64,000 nucleotides of DNA from positions 1,364,001 through 1,428,000 of the forward strand of contig NZ_OZ257250.1 in the NCBI RefSeq assembly GCF_965279545.1, given 5' to 3'. Positions 30,897 through 39,857 of the stretch are shown here, one piece after another; within the stretch, counting starts at the first letter, position 1, and each line of letters begins with the position of its first letter. The stretch is from Methylibium sp965279545. GTDB taxonomy: Bacteria; Pseudomonadota; Gammaproteobacteria; Burkholderiales; Burkholderiaceae_C. The notes beneath the pieces were generated by a model. The model was not told the origin of the DNA, did no database searches, and saw only the letters and a program-made list of their open reading frames with translations. A program made the position numbers and the translations under genes.

Positions 30897-32375
30897 TCAG
30901 GCGGTGAACCAGTGTTCGCGCGCCTTCATGATCAGCGCCTTCGCATCGTCTTCCGCGACCCCCGTCAGCTCGGTCAACTCGTCGACCGCCAGGTCGGCGA
31001 GATCGTCGCGCGTGTGGATGCCGCTTTCGGTCAGCTTGGCGATCAGCTCGGGGCTCAGCCCGTCGAGGTCGCGCAGGTCCTGCGAAACGCGCTCGAGCTT
31101 CTCTTCCTGGGCAATCTCCATCGTCAGCAGCGCATCCTTGGCCCGCGTGCGCAGCTCGTGGACGGTGTCCTCGTCGAAAGCGTCCATTTCCAGCATTTCC
31201 TGCAGCGGCACGTAGGCCACCTCTTCGAGGCTGGTGAAGCCTTCGGCGATCAGGATGTCGGCCACTTCGGCATCGACGTCGAGCTTGTCGACGAACAGCT
31301 TGCGGATCGACTCCGACTCGACGGCCTGCTTGTCCTGCGACTCCTCGGCGCTCATGATGTTGATGCGCCAGCCGGTGAGTTCGGAGGCGAGCCGCACGTT
31401 CTGGCCGCCGCGGCCGATGGCGATGGCGAGGTTCTCCTCGTCGACCACCACGTCCATGGCGTGCTTTTCCTCGTCGACCACGATCGACTGCACGTTGGCC
31501 GGCGCCAGCGCACCGATCACGAACTGGGCCGGGTCGGCCGACCACAGCACGATGTCGACACGCTCGCCGGCGAGCTCGTTGGTGACGGCGTTGACGCGCG
31601 AACCGCGCACACCGACGCAGGTGCCGATCGGGTCGACCCGCTTGTCATGCGACAGCACGGCGATCTTGGCGCGCGAACCGGCATCGCGGGCGCAGCTCTT
31701 GATCTCGAGCAGGCCCTGCTCGATCTCCGGCACTTCGTGACGGAACAGCTCGATCATGAAGCCCGGCGCGCTGCGCGACAGCAGGATCTGCGGGCCGCGC
31801 TGCGTGGTATCGACCTCGGTGATGTAAGCCCGCACGCGGTCGCCGGTGCGCAGGTTCTCCTTGGCGATCAGCTCGCTGCGCTTCAGGCGCCCTTCGACGC
31901 GGCCGCTCTCGACGATCAGGTCGCCCTTGTCGAGGCGCTTGACGGTGCCGACGAAGATCTTGTCGCCGCGCGACAGGAAGTCGTTGAGCAGCTGCTCGCG
32001 CTCGGCATCGCGCACCTTTTGCAGGATCACCTGCTTGGCGGCCTGCGCACCGATGCGGCCGATCGACACCGATTCGATCGCCTCTTCGATGTAGTCGCCC
32101 TCCTCGATGTCCTCGAGGCGGTCGCGCGCGTCGGTCAGCAACTCCTCGGCATCCGGGTTCTGCAGGCCGGCGCTGTCGGGCACGACCAGCCAGCGGCGGA
32201 AGGTTTCGTATTCGCCCGTGTCGCGGTCCACCGAGACGCGAATGTCGACCTCGCCGCCCTGCAGCTTCTTGCTCGCCGAGGCGAGCGCCGCCTCGACGGC
32301 CTCGAACACCACGTCGCGCTCCACGCTCTTCTCGCGAGCGATTGCATCCACAAAGTCCAACAGATCGCGGTTCAT
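30897..32375 (-). CDS. nusA: transcription termination/antitermination factor NusA
   Basis: 492 residues. N-terminal RNA-polymerase-binding domain (LDFVDAIAREKSVERDVVF), S1 domain ('GDKIFVGTVKRLDKGDLIVE'), KH domains ('CVGVRGSRVNAVTNELAGER', 'AIGRGGQNVRLASEL') and two C-terminal helical acidic repeats of the proteobacterial type. It modulates pausing, intrinsic termination and rRNA antitermination. The ATG at 32375 overlaps the rimP stop (ATGA). An intrinsic terminator in the operon leader suggests autoregulation by NusA, as is known in enterobacteria. Confidence 0.96.
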   Translation of the reverse strand: MNRDLLDFVDAIAREKSVERDVVFEAVEAALASASKKLQGGEVDIRVSVDRDTGEYETFRRWLVVPDSAGLQNPDAEELLTDARDRLEDIEEGDYIEEAIESVSIGRIGAQAAKQVILQKVRDAEREQLLNDFLSRGDKIFVGTVKRLDKGDLIVESGRVEGRLKRSELIAKENLRTGDRVRAYITEVDTTQRGPQILLSRSAPGFMIELFRHEVPEIEQGLLEIKSCARDAGSRAKIAVLSHDKRVDPIGTCVGVRGSRVNAVTNELAGERVDIVLWSADPAQFVIGALAPANVQSIVVDEEKHAMDVVVDEENLAIAIGRGGQNVRLASELTGWRINIMSAEESQDKQAVESESIRKLFVDKLDVDAEVADILIAEGFTSLEEVAYVPLQEMLEMDAFDEDTVHELRTRAKDALLTMEIAQEEKLERVSQDLRDLDGLSPELIAKLTESGIHTRDDLADLAVDELTELTGVAEDDAKALIMKAREHWFTA

Positions 32376-32905
32376 TGTTCGTAACCTCCGGGTACCTGTG
32401 CCGCGGGCTCGGCTTGCTCCTTGCCCTTGCGGCCCTTGAAATCCACGACCGGCACCAGCCGGGCTTCGCGGACTTCCTCGAGCGTGAATCCCAAGACCTG
32501 ATCGTCCTTGCCGTCGTTGAAATGAAGCTCCCACGCGTCGCCGGCGGCGGCCACCACGCCCTGGTATTTCTTGCGTCCCTGGAAGGCCAGCTTCAGCGTG
32601 ATGTCGATGCGCTCGCCGGCGAAACGTGCGTAGTCGGCCGGTTTCTTCAGGGGCCGGTCCAGGCCGGGCGACGAGACCTCGAGCCGCGTGTAGTCGCAAC
32701 CCTCGACCTCGAGCACATACTGCAACTGGCGCGTCACCTTCTCGCAGTCCTCGACCGTCACGAAGTCGCCCGCACCGCTGTCGTAGGCCTGCCCCGGAAC
32801 ACGGTCGATGAACACACGCAGCAGCCCCTGCGAGCTGCGCTCGCATTCCACCAACTCGTAACCGAAACCGGTCACGGTCTTTTCAACGGCTGCCTGCCAA
32901 CTCAT
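32372..32905 (-). CDS. rimP: ribosome maturation factor RimP
   Basis: 177 residues. 'FGYELVECERSSQGLLRVFI' and 'YVLEVEGCDYTRLEVSSPGL' with 'DRPLKKPADYARF' are RimP features; the C-terminal SH3-like domain ends with a loose charged tail. It acts early in 30S assembly. The frame is open 46 codons upstream, but that part would translate the leader terminator; the ATG at 32905 gives the family N-terminus MSWQAAVEK. It is the first gene of the operon. Confidence 0.93.
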   Translation of the reverse strand: MSWQAAVEKTVTGFGYELVECERSSQGLLRVFIDRVPGQAYDSGAGDFVTVEDCEKVTRQLQYVLEVEGCDYTRLEVSSPGLDRPLKKPADYARFAGERIDITLKLAFQGRKKYQGVVAAAGDAWELHFNDGKDDQVLGFTLEEVREARLVPVVDFKGRKGKEQAEPAAQVPGGYEQ

Positions 32906-32962
32906 CGTCTGGACGACCCTGGGGTGAAACCCGCTCCAATGGACTGCAAAAAAGAATCGAGC

Positions 32963-32990
32963 AAAAAAAAAGGGCTGGAGTCTCCGGCCC
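32963..32990 (-). terminator. intrinsic terminator in the rimP-nusA-infB leader (putative attenuator)
   Basis: On the minus strand the hairpin GGGCCGGAGACTCCAGCCC (8-bp stem including one G-U, 3-base loop) is followed immediately by nine Ts. It sits 58 bp upstream of the rimP ATG and downstream of any promoter in the fabI-rimP gap, so it interrupts the operon's own leader. It has no upstream minus-strand gene to terminate, because fabI is divergent. Similar rimP-leader attenuators are known in gammaproteobacteria. Confidence 0.82.
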
Positions 32991-33139
32991 AATTTCTGTT
33001 TAGCGAAATCTGGTCTAGCGAGGGTCGATTGTAGCTGGAGCACGCAGTACCGACAAGAGACTGGGGTGTCAAGAGCGCTCCGGAGGCACCGCGCCGTGCC
33101 AGAATTTCAGGCTGAAAACAGTGCGGATGGAGACACGAC

Positions 33140-33934
33140 ATGGGCTTTCTTGCCGGCAAGCGGCTGCTGATCACCGGACTGCTGTCCAACCGCTCGATCG
33201 CCTACGGCATCGCCCGCGCCTGCCGGCGCGAGGGCGCCGAGCTGGCGTTCAGCTATGTCGGCGAACGTTTCAAGGAGCGGACCACCGACTTCGCGAGGGA
33301 GTTCGACTCCACGCTCCTCTTCGACTGCGACGTGGCCGACGATGCCCAGATCGAGGCGATGTTCAAGCAGCTCGGGGAAACCTGGCCCCAGTTCGACGGC
33401 TTCGTCCATTCGATCGGTTTCGCGCCCCGCGAGGCGATCGCGGGTGATTTTCTCGACGGCCTGAGTCGCGAGGCCTTCCGCATCGCTCACGACATCTCGT
33501 CCTACAGTTTCCCGGCGATGGCCAAGGCCGCCGCGCCGCTGCTGGCGCCGCAGGCCGCCCTGTTGACGCTGACCTACCTCGGCGCCGAACGCGTGGTGCC
33601 GAACTACAACACCATGGGTCTGGCCAAGGCGTCGCTCGAAGCCAGCGTGCGCTACCTGGCAGGTAGCCTCGGCCCCAGGGGCGTGCGCGTCAACGGCATC
33701 TCGGCCGGCCCGATCAAGACGCTGGCCGCCTCGGGCATCAAGGGCTTCGGCAAGATCCTGGAGCTGGTCGAGAGCAATGCGCCGCTGCGGCGCAACGTCA
33801 CGATCGACGACGTCGGCAACGTCGCGGCCTTCCTTCTCAGTGACCTGGCGGCCGGCGTGACGGCCGAGATCACCTATGTCGATGCCGGCTTCAGCCGGGT
33901 GATGGGCGGTGGTGCCGCGCTGAGCGAAGGCTGA
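33140..33934 (+). CDS. fabI: enoyl-[acyl-carrier-protein] reductase (NADH)
   Basis: 264 residues, SDR fold of the FabI class. N-terminal 'GKRLLITGLLSNRSIAYGIA' binds NADH; the catalytic pair is Tyr156 and Lys163 in 'YNTMGLAKASLEASV', spaced six apart as in FabI rather than three as in ordinary SDRs. 'GPIKTLAASGIKGFGKIL' is the substrate-binding loop. It does the last reduction in each fatty-acid elongation round. It is divergent from rimP; the 234-bp gap holds both promoters. Confidence 0.95.
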   Translation: MGFLAGKRLLITGLLSNRSIAYGIARACRREGAELAFSYVGERFKERTTDFAREFDSTLLFDCDVADDAQIEAMFKQLGETWPQFDGFVHSIGFAPREAIAGDFLDGLSREAFRIAHDISSYSFPAMAKAAAPLLAPQAALLTLTYLGAERVVPNYNTMGLAKASLEASVRYLAGSLGPRGVRVNGISAGPIKTLAASGIKGFGKILELVESNAPLRRNVTIDDVGNVAAFLLSDLAAGVTAEITYVDAGFSRVMGGGAALSEG

Positions 33935-33993
33935 CCCGGCCAGCGCGTCGGCGCCTCGGGCACGCACCTGCCCGCCGACGGCCGGAGGCACCC

Positions 33994-35028
33994 GTGCGGC
34001 GGATGGCGACCCGCACCCCGCAGCGGCACGGCGAAATGTCCCGGGTGGCGTGCACACTAGCCTCCGTGGAAAAAGCCGCCCGTCTGCTGGCCGACATCGG
34101 CGGCACGAATGCCCGCTTCGCCTGGCAGGACGACGCCGACGCGCCGCTGACCGATGTGCGCAGCTATCCCGTGCGCGACCACCCCTCGCTCGAGCTGGCG
34201 CTGCGCCGCTACCTCGCCGATCTGCAGCGGACGGCCCCGCCCTGGTGTGCCATCGGCATCGCCAACCCCATCACCGGGGACCGGGTGCAGATGACGAACC
34301 ACGCCTGGTCGTTTTCGATCGCCGGGTTGCGGCGTGCACTGGGCTTCGCGCGGCTGGAGGTGGTCAACGACTTCACCGCGCTCGCGCTGGCCCTGCCGGT
34401 CCTGGCGCCGGACCAGCTGCGCCAGGTGGGGGGCGTTGCGGCCGTGCCCGAAACCCCGATCGGCCTGGTGGGGCCGGGCACCGGGCTCGGTGTTTCCGGC
34501 CTGCTGCCCGTGCCCGGCCTGGACCGCTGGGTGCCGCTGCAGGGCGAAGGCGGCCACGTGACGCTGAGCCCGACCACCGAGCGCGAGAACGCGGTGCTGC
34601 TGGCGCTGCACCGGCGCTTCGGCCACGCCTCCGCGGAGCGGGCCGTGTCGGGACCGGGGCTGGTCTCGCTGGTCGAGACGCTCTGTCGGCTCGATGGCAA
34701 GCCCGCACCGGCCGGCCTCACCGGCGCACTCGTCACCCGAAGTGCCATCGCGGCCCATGATGCCCACAGCGTCGAGGCCTTGGAGATGTTCTTCGGCTTC
34801 CTCGGCTGTGTGGCCGGCAATCTCGCGCTGACGCTCGGGGCGCGCGGCGGGATCTATGTCGGCGGCGGCATCGTGCCGCAGATCGCCGATGCGCTCGAAC
34901 GGTCCGACTTCCGTGCGCGCTTCGAAGCGAAGGGCCGCTTCGCTCCCTATCTGGCCGCCATCCCGGTGTTCGTCATCCAGAGCCCGACCTCGCCGGCGCT
35001 GCTCGGCGCATCGCGCGCGCTCCTGTGA
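33994..35028 (+). CDS. glk: glucokinase
   Basis: 344 residues from GTG 33994, which has a clean GGAGG with a 5-base spacer; internal GTG 34066 would give a more typical short N-terminus and remains possible. Phosphate-binding 'LLADIGGTNARFAW', 'GIANPITGDRVQMTNHAW' and 'VNDFTALALALPVL' with catalytic Asp identify bacterial Glk; 'GPGTGLGVSGLLP' and 'EGGHVTLSP' follow. It phosphorylates glucose with ATP. It stands alone, with no sugar-pathway genes adjacent except galE far upstream. Confidence 0.9.
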   Translation: MRRMATRTPQRHGEMSRVACTLASVEKAARLLADIGGTNARFAWQDDADAPLTDVRSYPVRDHPSLELALRRYLADLQRTAPPWCAIGIANPITGDRVQMTNHAWSFSIAGLRRALGFARLEVVNDFTALALALPVLAPDQLRQVGGVAAVPETPIGLVGPGTGLGVSGLLPVPGLDRWVPLQGEGGHVTLSPTTERENAVLLALHRRFGHASAERAVSGPGLVSLVETLCRLDGKPAPAGLTGALVTRSAIAAHDAHSVEALEMFFGFLGCVAGNLALTLGARGGIYVGGGIVPQIADALERSDFRARFEAKGRFAPYLAAIPVFVIQSPTSPALLGASRALL

Positions 35029-35235
35029 GCCGGCGGCCGGCAAAGGCCCAGCCGCGCGGCGGATCCACGAGCCCCGCTGCCGCGACGCGCTGCCCCGCCG
35101 GCGAGAGCGCCGGGATCGCGATCCATCGTCAGCAATTGGAGCGCATGGTTCTGCACCATGACGCGCAGCGAACGGCCAGGCGTCGTCCCGGTCCGGATGC
35201 CCGACGGCCCGGCTTCGCACCGCCGGTGGCGGGGC

Positions 35236-37503
35236 TCAGTCGCGCACGCAGTCGACGTAGTAGCGCCGCGGCCCACCGTCGCCTTCGATCTCGACTTCGA
35301 CCAGACCGTGCACGTCGGTGTCGAAGCCGGGAAAGCGGTGATTGAAGTCGCGCGTGAAACGCAGGTAGTCGACGATCTTCTTGTTGAAGCGCTCGCCCGG
35401 GATCAGCAGCGGAATGCCCGGCGGATAAGGCGTCAGCAGCGAGGTCGTGATGCGCCCTTCGAGCGCCTCGATCTCGACCCGCTCGGTCTTGCGGTGCGCA
35501 ATGTGGGCGTAGGCTTCGCTGGGCTTCATCGCCGGCTGCAGGTCGGACAGGTACATCTCGGTCGTGAGTCGCGCGATGTCGCCCTTCACGTAGGCCTCGT
35601 GGATGCTCTGTGCGAGGTCGCGCAGGCCCAGGCGCTCGTAGCGCGGATGCTGGGCGCAGAACTCCGGCAGGATGCGCCACAGCGGCGCGTTCTTGTCGTA
35701 GTCGTCCTTGAACTGCTGCAGCGCCGTTACCATCGTGTTCCAGCGGCCCTTGGTGATGCCGATCGTGAACATGATGAAGAACGAGTACAGCCCGGTCTTC
35801 TCGACGATCACGCCGTGCTCGGCCAGGAACTTGGTGACGATGGAGGCCGGGATGCCGGTCTTGGCGAACTTGCCGGCCACGTCCAGCCCCGGCGTCACGA
35901 TGGTCGACTTGATCGGGTCGAGCATGTTGAAGCCTTCGGCCAGCGGACCGAAGCCGTGCCACTTGGCGTCGGCCTTGATCATCCAGTCCTCGGGCTTGCC
36001 GATGCCGTCCTCGGCCAGCTTGTCCGGGCCCCAGACCTTGAACCACCAGTCCTTGCCGAACTCCTTGTCGACCTTGCGCATCGCGCGGCGGAAGTCGAGT
36101 GCCTCCTGGATGCTCTCCTCCACCAGCGCGGTGCCGCCGGGCGGCTCCATCATCGCGGCGGCCACGTCGCAGCTCGCGATGATCGCGTACTGCGGCGAGG
36201 TCGACGTGTGCATCAGGTAGGCCTCGTTGAACAGGTGCCTGTCGAGCCTGGTGTTCTGCGCGTCCTGCACCAGCACCTGCGAGGCCTGGCTGAGGCCGGC
36301 CAGCAGCTTGTGGGTCGATTGCGTCGCGTAGACCACCGCCTCCTTCGGCCGCGGGCGGCTCTTGCCCATGGCGTGGTAGCTGCCGTAGAACTTGTGGAAG
36401 GCCGCGTGCGGCAGCCAGGCCTCGTCGAAATGCAGCGTGTCGATCCAGCCGTCGAGCAGGCCCTTGACGGTCTCGGTGTTGTAGAGCACGCCGTCGTAGG
36501 TGCTCTGCGTGAGCGTGAGGATGCGCGGCTTGACGGTCGCCGGGTCCACGTGCGCGAGCAGCGGGTTGGCGGCGATGCGCTTGCGGATCGCCGCCGGCTC
36601 GAATTCGGCCTTCGGGATCGGGCCGATGATGCCGAGGTGGTTGCGCGTCGGCGGCAGGAAGACCGGCACCGCGCCGGTCATGATGATCGCGTGCAGGATG
36701 GACTTGTGGCAGTTGCGGTCCACCACCACCACGTCGTCCGGCGCCACCGTGTGGTGCCAGACGATCTTGTTGCTGGTGCTGGTGCCGTTGGTGACGAAGA
36801 AGCAGTGGTCAGCGTTGAAGATGCGCGCCGCGTTGCGCTCGCTCTGCGCCACCGGGCCGGTATGGTCGAGCAGCTGGCCGAGCTCGTCGACCGAGTTGCA
36901 GACGTCGGCGCGCAGCATGTTCTCGCCGAAGAACTGGTGGAACATCTGCCCGACCGGGCTCTTCAGGAAGGCCACGCCACCGCTGTGGCCGGGGCAGTGC
37001 CAGGAGTAGGAGCCGTCCTGCGCATAGTCGACCAGCGCCTTGAAGAACGGCGGCGCCAACCCGTCGAGGTAGCTCTTGGCCTCGCGGATGATGTGGCGCG
37101 CCACGAACTCCGGCGTGTCCTCGAACATGTGGATGAAGCCGTGCAGCTCGCGCAGCACGTCGTTGGGCAGGTGCTGCGAGGTGCGCGTCTCGCCGTACAG
37201 GTAGATCGGGATCTCGAGGTTCTTGCGGCGGATCTCGCGAATGAACTGGCGCAGGTTCACGACCGCCGGCGCGAGTTCGGGGCCGTCGTGCGTGAACTCG
37301 TTGTCGTCGATCGACAGGATGAAGGCGCTGGCGCGGCTTTGCTGCTGCGCGAACTGGCTCAGGTCGCCGTAGCTCGTGACGCCGAGGATCTCGAAGCCCT
37401 CTTTCACGATGGCGTCGGCCAGCGCGCGGATGCCCAGACCCGAGGTGTTCTCCGAGCGGAAGTCCTCGTCGATGATGACGATGGGAAAACGAAAATGCAG
37501 CAT
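35236..37503 (-). CDS. Orn/Lys/Arg decarboxylase, PLP fold type I, large inducible type
   Basis: 755 residues, the size of the decameric AdiA/CadA/SpeC group. N-terminal wing (response-regulator-like, residues 1-125), then the PLP core with 'SWHCPGHSGGVAF', 'FVTNGTSTSNKIV', 'DEAWLPHAAFHKFYGSYHAM' and the Schiff-base Lys near residue 399 in 'QSTHKLLAGLSQASQV'. The C-terminal domain ends 'YYVDCVRD'. It yields a diamine or agmatine, so it can feed the polyamine genes at the window start. Arginine, lysine or ornithine cannot be decided by eye. ATG 37503 follows GGAGG. Confidence 0.86.
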   Translation of the reverse strand: MLHFRFPIVIIDEDFRSENTSGLGIRALADAIVKEGFEILGVTSYGDLSQFAQQQSRASAFILSIDDNEFTHDGPELAPAVVNLRQFIREIRRKNLEIPIYLYGETRTSQHLPNDVLRELHGFIHMFEDTPEFVARHIIREAKSYLDGLAPPFFKALVDYAQDGSYSWHCPGHSGGVAFLKSPVGQMFHQFFGENMLRADVCNSVDELGQLLDHTGPVAQSERNAARIFNADHCFFVTNGTSTSNKIVWHHTVAPDDVVVVDRNCHKSILHAIIMTGAVPVFLPPTRNHLGIIGPIPKAEFEPAAIRKRIAANPLLAHVDPATVKPRILTLTQSTYDGVLYNTETVKGLLDGWIDTLHFDEAWLPHAAFHKFYGSYHAMGKSRPRPKEAVVYATQSTHKLLAGLSQASQVLVQDAQNTRLDRHLFNEAYLMHTSTSPQYAIIASCDVAAAMMEPPGGTALVEESIQEALDFRRAMRKVDKEFGKDWWFKVWGPDKLAEDGIGKPEDWMIKADAKWHGFGPLAEGFNMLDPIKSTIVTPGLDVAGKFAKTGIPASIVTKFLAEHGVIVEKTGLYSFFIMFTIGITKGRWNTMVTALQQFKDDYDKNAPLWRILPEFCAQHPRYERLGLRDLAQSIHEAYVKGDIARLTTEMYLSDLQPAMKPSEAYAHIAHRKTERVEIEALEGRITTSLLTPYPPGIPLLIPGERFNKKIVDYLRFTRDFNHRFPGFDTDVHGLVEVEIEGDGGPRRYYVDCVRD

Positions 37504-37664
37504 CTCGGAGCCTCCGGCGGGCGCTGGCGGGACCACCCCGCTCAAGGAAGCGCGGAGTTTAGGGCTTCACCCGTGCGCCCCTGATGTCCCCGGGCGTGAA
37601 AACCCGCGTCGTACACTGAACGCAACATCTTCATCAGGCGCAAGCCCGCACCAAGGAGCCCCCG

Positions 37665-38093
37665 ATGGACTGGAGTGCCGCCACCTGGTGGTGGATCGCG
37701 AGCGGCGCGCTGATCGCCGCTGAACTCACCACCGGCACCTTCTACCTGCTGATGCTCGCGCTGGGGCTCGGGGCCGCGGCCCTCGCCGCGCACGCCGGCC
37801 TCGGCTTCAGCGCCCAGTTGCTCGCTGCGGCGCTGGTCGGTGGCGGCGCGGTGATCGCCTGGCACCTGCGGCGCCTGCGCCAACCGCCGGCAACGCCGGC
37901 CGGCGCCAACCGCGACGTGAACCTCGACATCGGCGAGCGCGTGCACGTGAGCGAATGGCAGACCGACGGCTCGGCCACCGTTCACTACCGCGGCGCGCAG
38001 TGGAGTGTGCGCTACGCCGGCGACGGCGCGCCCGCTCCCGGCGAGCACGTCATCCATGCCATCGATGGCAGCCGCCTGCTGCTGGTCCGCTGA
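37665..38093 (+). CDS. NfeD family membrane protein
   Basis: 142 residues. Two or three membrane segments (WWWIASGALIAAELTTGTFYLLMLALGLG; LLAAALVGGGAVIAWHL) followed by a small C-terminal OB-fold domain (GERVHVSEWQTDGSATVHYRG). Short NfeD proteins usually accompany SPFH proteins, as here (24 bp upstream of one). The pair is thought to organise membrane microdomains and protein quality control. The start follows AAGGAG. Confidence 0.88.
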   Translation: MDWSAATWWWIASGALIAAELTTGTFYLLMLALGLGAAALAAHAGLGFSAQLLAAALVGGGAVIAWHLRRLRQPPATPAGANRDVNLDIGERVHVSEWQTDGSATVHYRGAQWSVRYAGDGAPAPGEHVIHAIDGSRLLLVR

Positions 38094-38117
38094 AACAGCC
38101 CTTTCCCGAGACACTCC

Positions 38118-39035
38118 ATGGAATTTGTCGCCATCGTCCTTTTCTTCATCGCCGCCATCTTCATCGCCCGCTCGATCAAGGTCGTACCACAACAAAGCGC
38201 CTGGGTCGTCGAGCGGCTCGGCAAGTACCACACCACGCTGGTGCCCGGCCTGAACTTCCTCGTGCCTTTCGTCGACCGGCTCGCCTACCGGCACTCGCTG
38301 AAGGAGATCCCGCTGGACGTGCCGAGCCAGGTCTGCATCACCCGCGACAACACCCAGCTCACGGTCGACGGCATCCTGTACTTCCAGGTCACCGATCCGA
38401 TGCGCGCCAGCTACGGCGCCTCGAACTACATCGTCGCGATCACCCAGCTGGCGCAGACCACCTTGCGCAGCGTGATCGGCAAGATGGAACTCGACAAGAC
38501 CTTCGAGGAGCGCAATGCCATCAACGCCGCCGTTGTCAACGCACTCGACGAGGCGGCGCTGAACTGGGGCGTCAAGGTGCTGCGCTACGAGATCAAGGAC
38601 CTGACGCCGCCGGCCGCGATCCTGCATGCGATGCAGGCGCAGATCACCGCCGAGCGCGAGAAGCGCGCGCTGATCGCCGCCTCCGAGGGCCGGCGCCAGG
38701 AGCAGATCAACATCGCCACCGGCGAGCGCGAGGCCTTCATCGCCCGCTCCGAGGGCGAGAAGCAGGCCGAGATCAACAACGCCCTGGGCGAAGCCGCGGC
38801 CATCACGGCGGTGGCCGAAGCCACGGCAGGCGCGATCCGCCAGATTGCCGCGGCGATCCGCGAGCCCGGCGGCGAGCAGGCCGTGCAGCTGAAGGTGGCC
38901 GAGCGCGCGGTCGAGGCCTACAGCCAGCTCGCACAGAAGAACAACACCATGATCGTGCCCGGCAACATGAGCGAGGTCTCGGCGCTGATCGGCACCGCGA
39001 TGGCCCTGCTCAACAAGGGTGTGCCCGCGAAGTGA
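38118..39035 (+). CDS. SPFH/band 7 (stomatin-like) membrane protein
   Basis: 305 residues. One N-terminal membrane helix (FVAIVLFFIAAIFIARSI), then the band 7 domain ('VPQQSAWVVERLGKYH', 'GLNFLVPFVDR'), and a long helical coiled-coil tail (ITAEREKRALIAASEGRRQE; REAFIARSEGEKQAEINNA). It resembles QmcA-type stomatins. Expected to oligomerise at the inner membrane with the NfeD partner just upstream. The stop overlaps a possible GTG start of the next gene. Confidence 0.9.
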   Translation: MEFVAIVLFFIAAIFIARSIKVVPQQSAWVVERLGKYHTTLVPGLNFLVPFVDRLAYRHSLKEIPLDVPSQVCITRDNTQLTVDGILYFQVTDPMRASYGASNYIVAITQLAQTTLRSVIGKMELDKTFEERNAINAAVVNALDEAALNWGVKVLRYEIKDLTPPAAILHAMQAQITAEREKRALIAASEGRRQEQINIATGEREAFIARSEGEKQAEINNALGEAAAITAVAEATAGAIRQIAAAIREPGGEQAVQLKVAERAVEAYSQLAQKNNTMIVPGNMSEVSALIGTAMALLNKGVPAK

Positions 39036-39043
39036 ACGGCCCG

Positions 39044-39400
39044 ATGGCGCTGAACGTGCTCGGCGACGCGCTGCGCGCCTGCTCCTTCGACCCCCTGACC
39101 GGCTATTCCCGCGACGGCTGCTGCAACACCACCGCAGAGGACAGCGGCACGCACGTGATCTGTACCCGCGTCACGGCCGCCTTCCTCGCGTTCTCGCGCG
39201 AACGCGGCAACGACCTCGTCACGCCCCGGCCGCAATGGCGCTTTGCCGGCCTGAAACCGGGCGACCGCTGGTGCCTGTGTGCACTGCGCTGGAAAGAGGC
39301 CCTGGAAGCCGGGGTCGCGCCGCCCGTGGTGCTGGAGAGCACCCACGAGCGCGCGCTCGCCTTCGTGAAGCTGGAGCAGCTCCAAGCCCACGCCCTGTGA
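39044..39400 (+). CDS. DUF2237 family protein
   Basis: 118 residues. 'MALNVLGDALRACSFDPLTG', 'RDGCCNTTAEDSGTHVIC' and 'PGDRWCLCALRWKEALEAG' are strongly conserved in DUF2237, a small Cys-rich cytosolic family of unknown function. Five of its cysteines sit in family-conserved positions, suggesting metal or redox chemistry. A GTG at 39032 overlapping the SPFH stop is an alternative start four codons earlier. Confidence 0.85.
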   Translation: MALNVLGDALRACSFDPLTGYSRDGCCNTTAEDSGTHVICTRVTAAFLAFSRERGNDLVTPRPQWRFAGLKPGDRWCLCALRWKEALEAGVAPPVVLESTHERALAFVKLEQLQAHAL

Positions 39401-39538
39401 CGCACGCAGGCTCGCGTCGGCAACCCGGCAACGGCCCGGCTCCCCCATCGGAGCCACCCCACCGTCGGGACGCGCTGGCGACGCAGATCGACGAAGCTTG
39501 CCCATCGCCGGCTGTCGCCTGCGCCACTGGAGGTATCG

Positions 39539-39820
39539 ATGTCGTTGTCAAACGCCAAGTCTCGCCCGTTCGGTGCGGGCGAGTCTTCCTCCGAGCCGTC
39601 CGTCGCCGGCGGCAGCGAGACGGAAGCCAGCGGCTGGCTGGCTTCGTCGTTCGATCTGAAATGCGGGCTCGACGTGTGCGAGCGACCGCTGGACAGCCTG
39701 GCCAGCGATCAGCTGGAAGTGCTGATTCAGCAGACGGTGGATCGCGAGCGTCGGCCCCGTGGCGTGGCCGCGGCCGATCAGCGCAGGACCCAGCGGCGGA
39801 ACTCCGACCGCCGCTGCTGA
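39539..39820 (+). CDS. small unknown protein, paralogue of the convergent gene at 39858
   Basis: 93 residues, with TGGAGG six bases before the ATG. Ser/Glu-rich, disordered N-terminus, then a core 'GWLASSFDLKCGLDVCERPL' followed by DSLASDQL, and a basic Arg-rich tail. The core aligns with 'DWIDSTFELRSGLTVIEHPI' of the convergent gene 37 bp away. No signal or membrane segment. Function not recognised. Confidence 0.65.
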   Translation: MSLSNAKSRPFGAGESSSEPSVAGGSETEASGWLASSFDLKCGLDVCERPLDSLASDQLEVLIQQTVDRERRPRGVAAADQRRTQRRNSDRRC

Positions 39821-39857
39821 CGCCACCGCAGGGTCGCGTGCCTGCGCGGCCCGCGAC

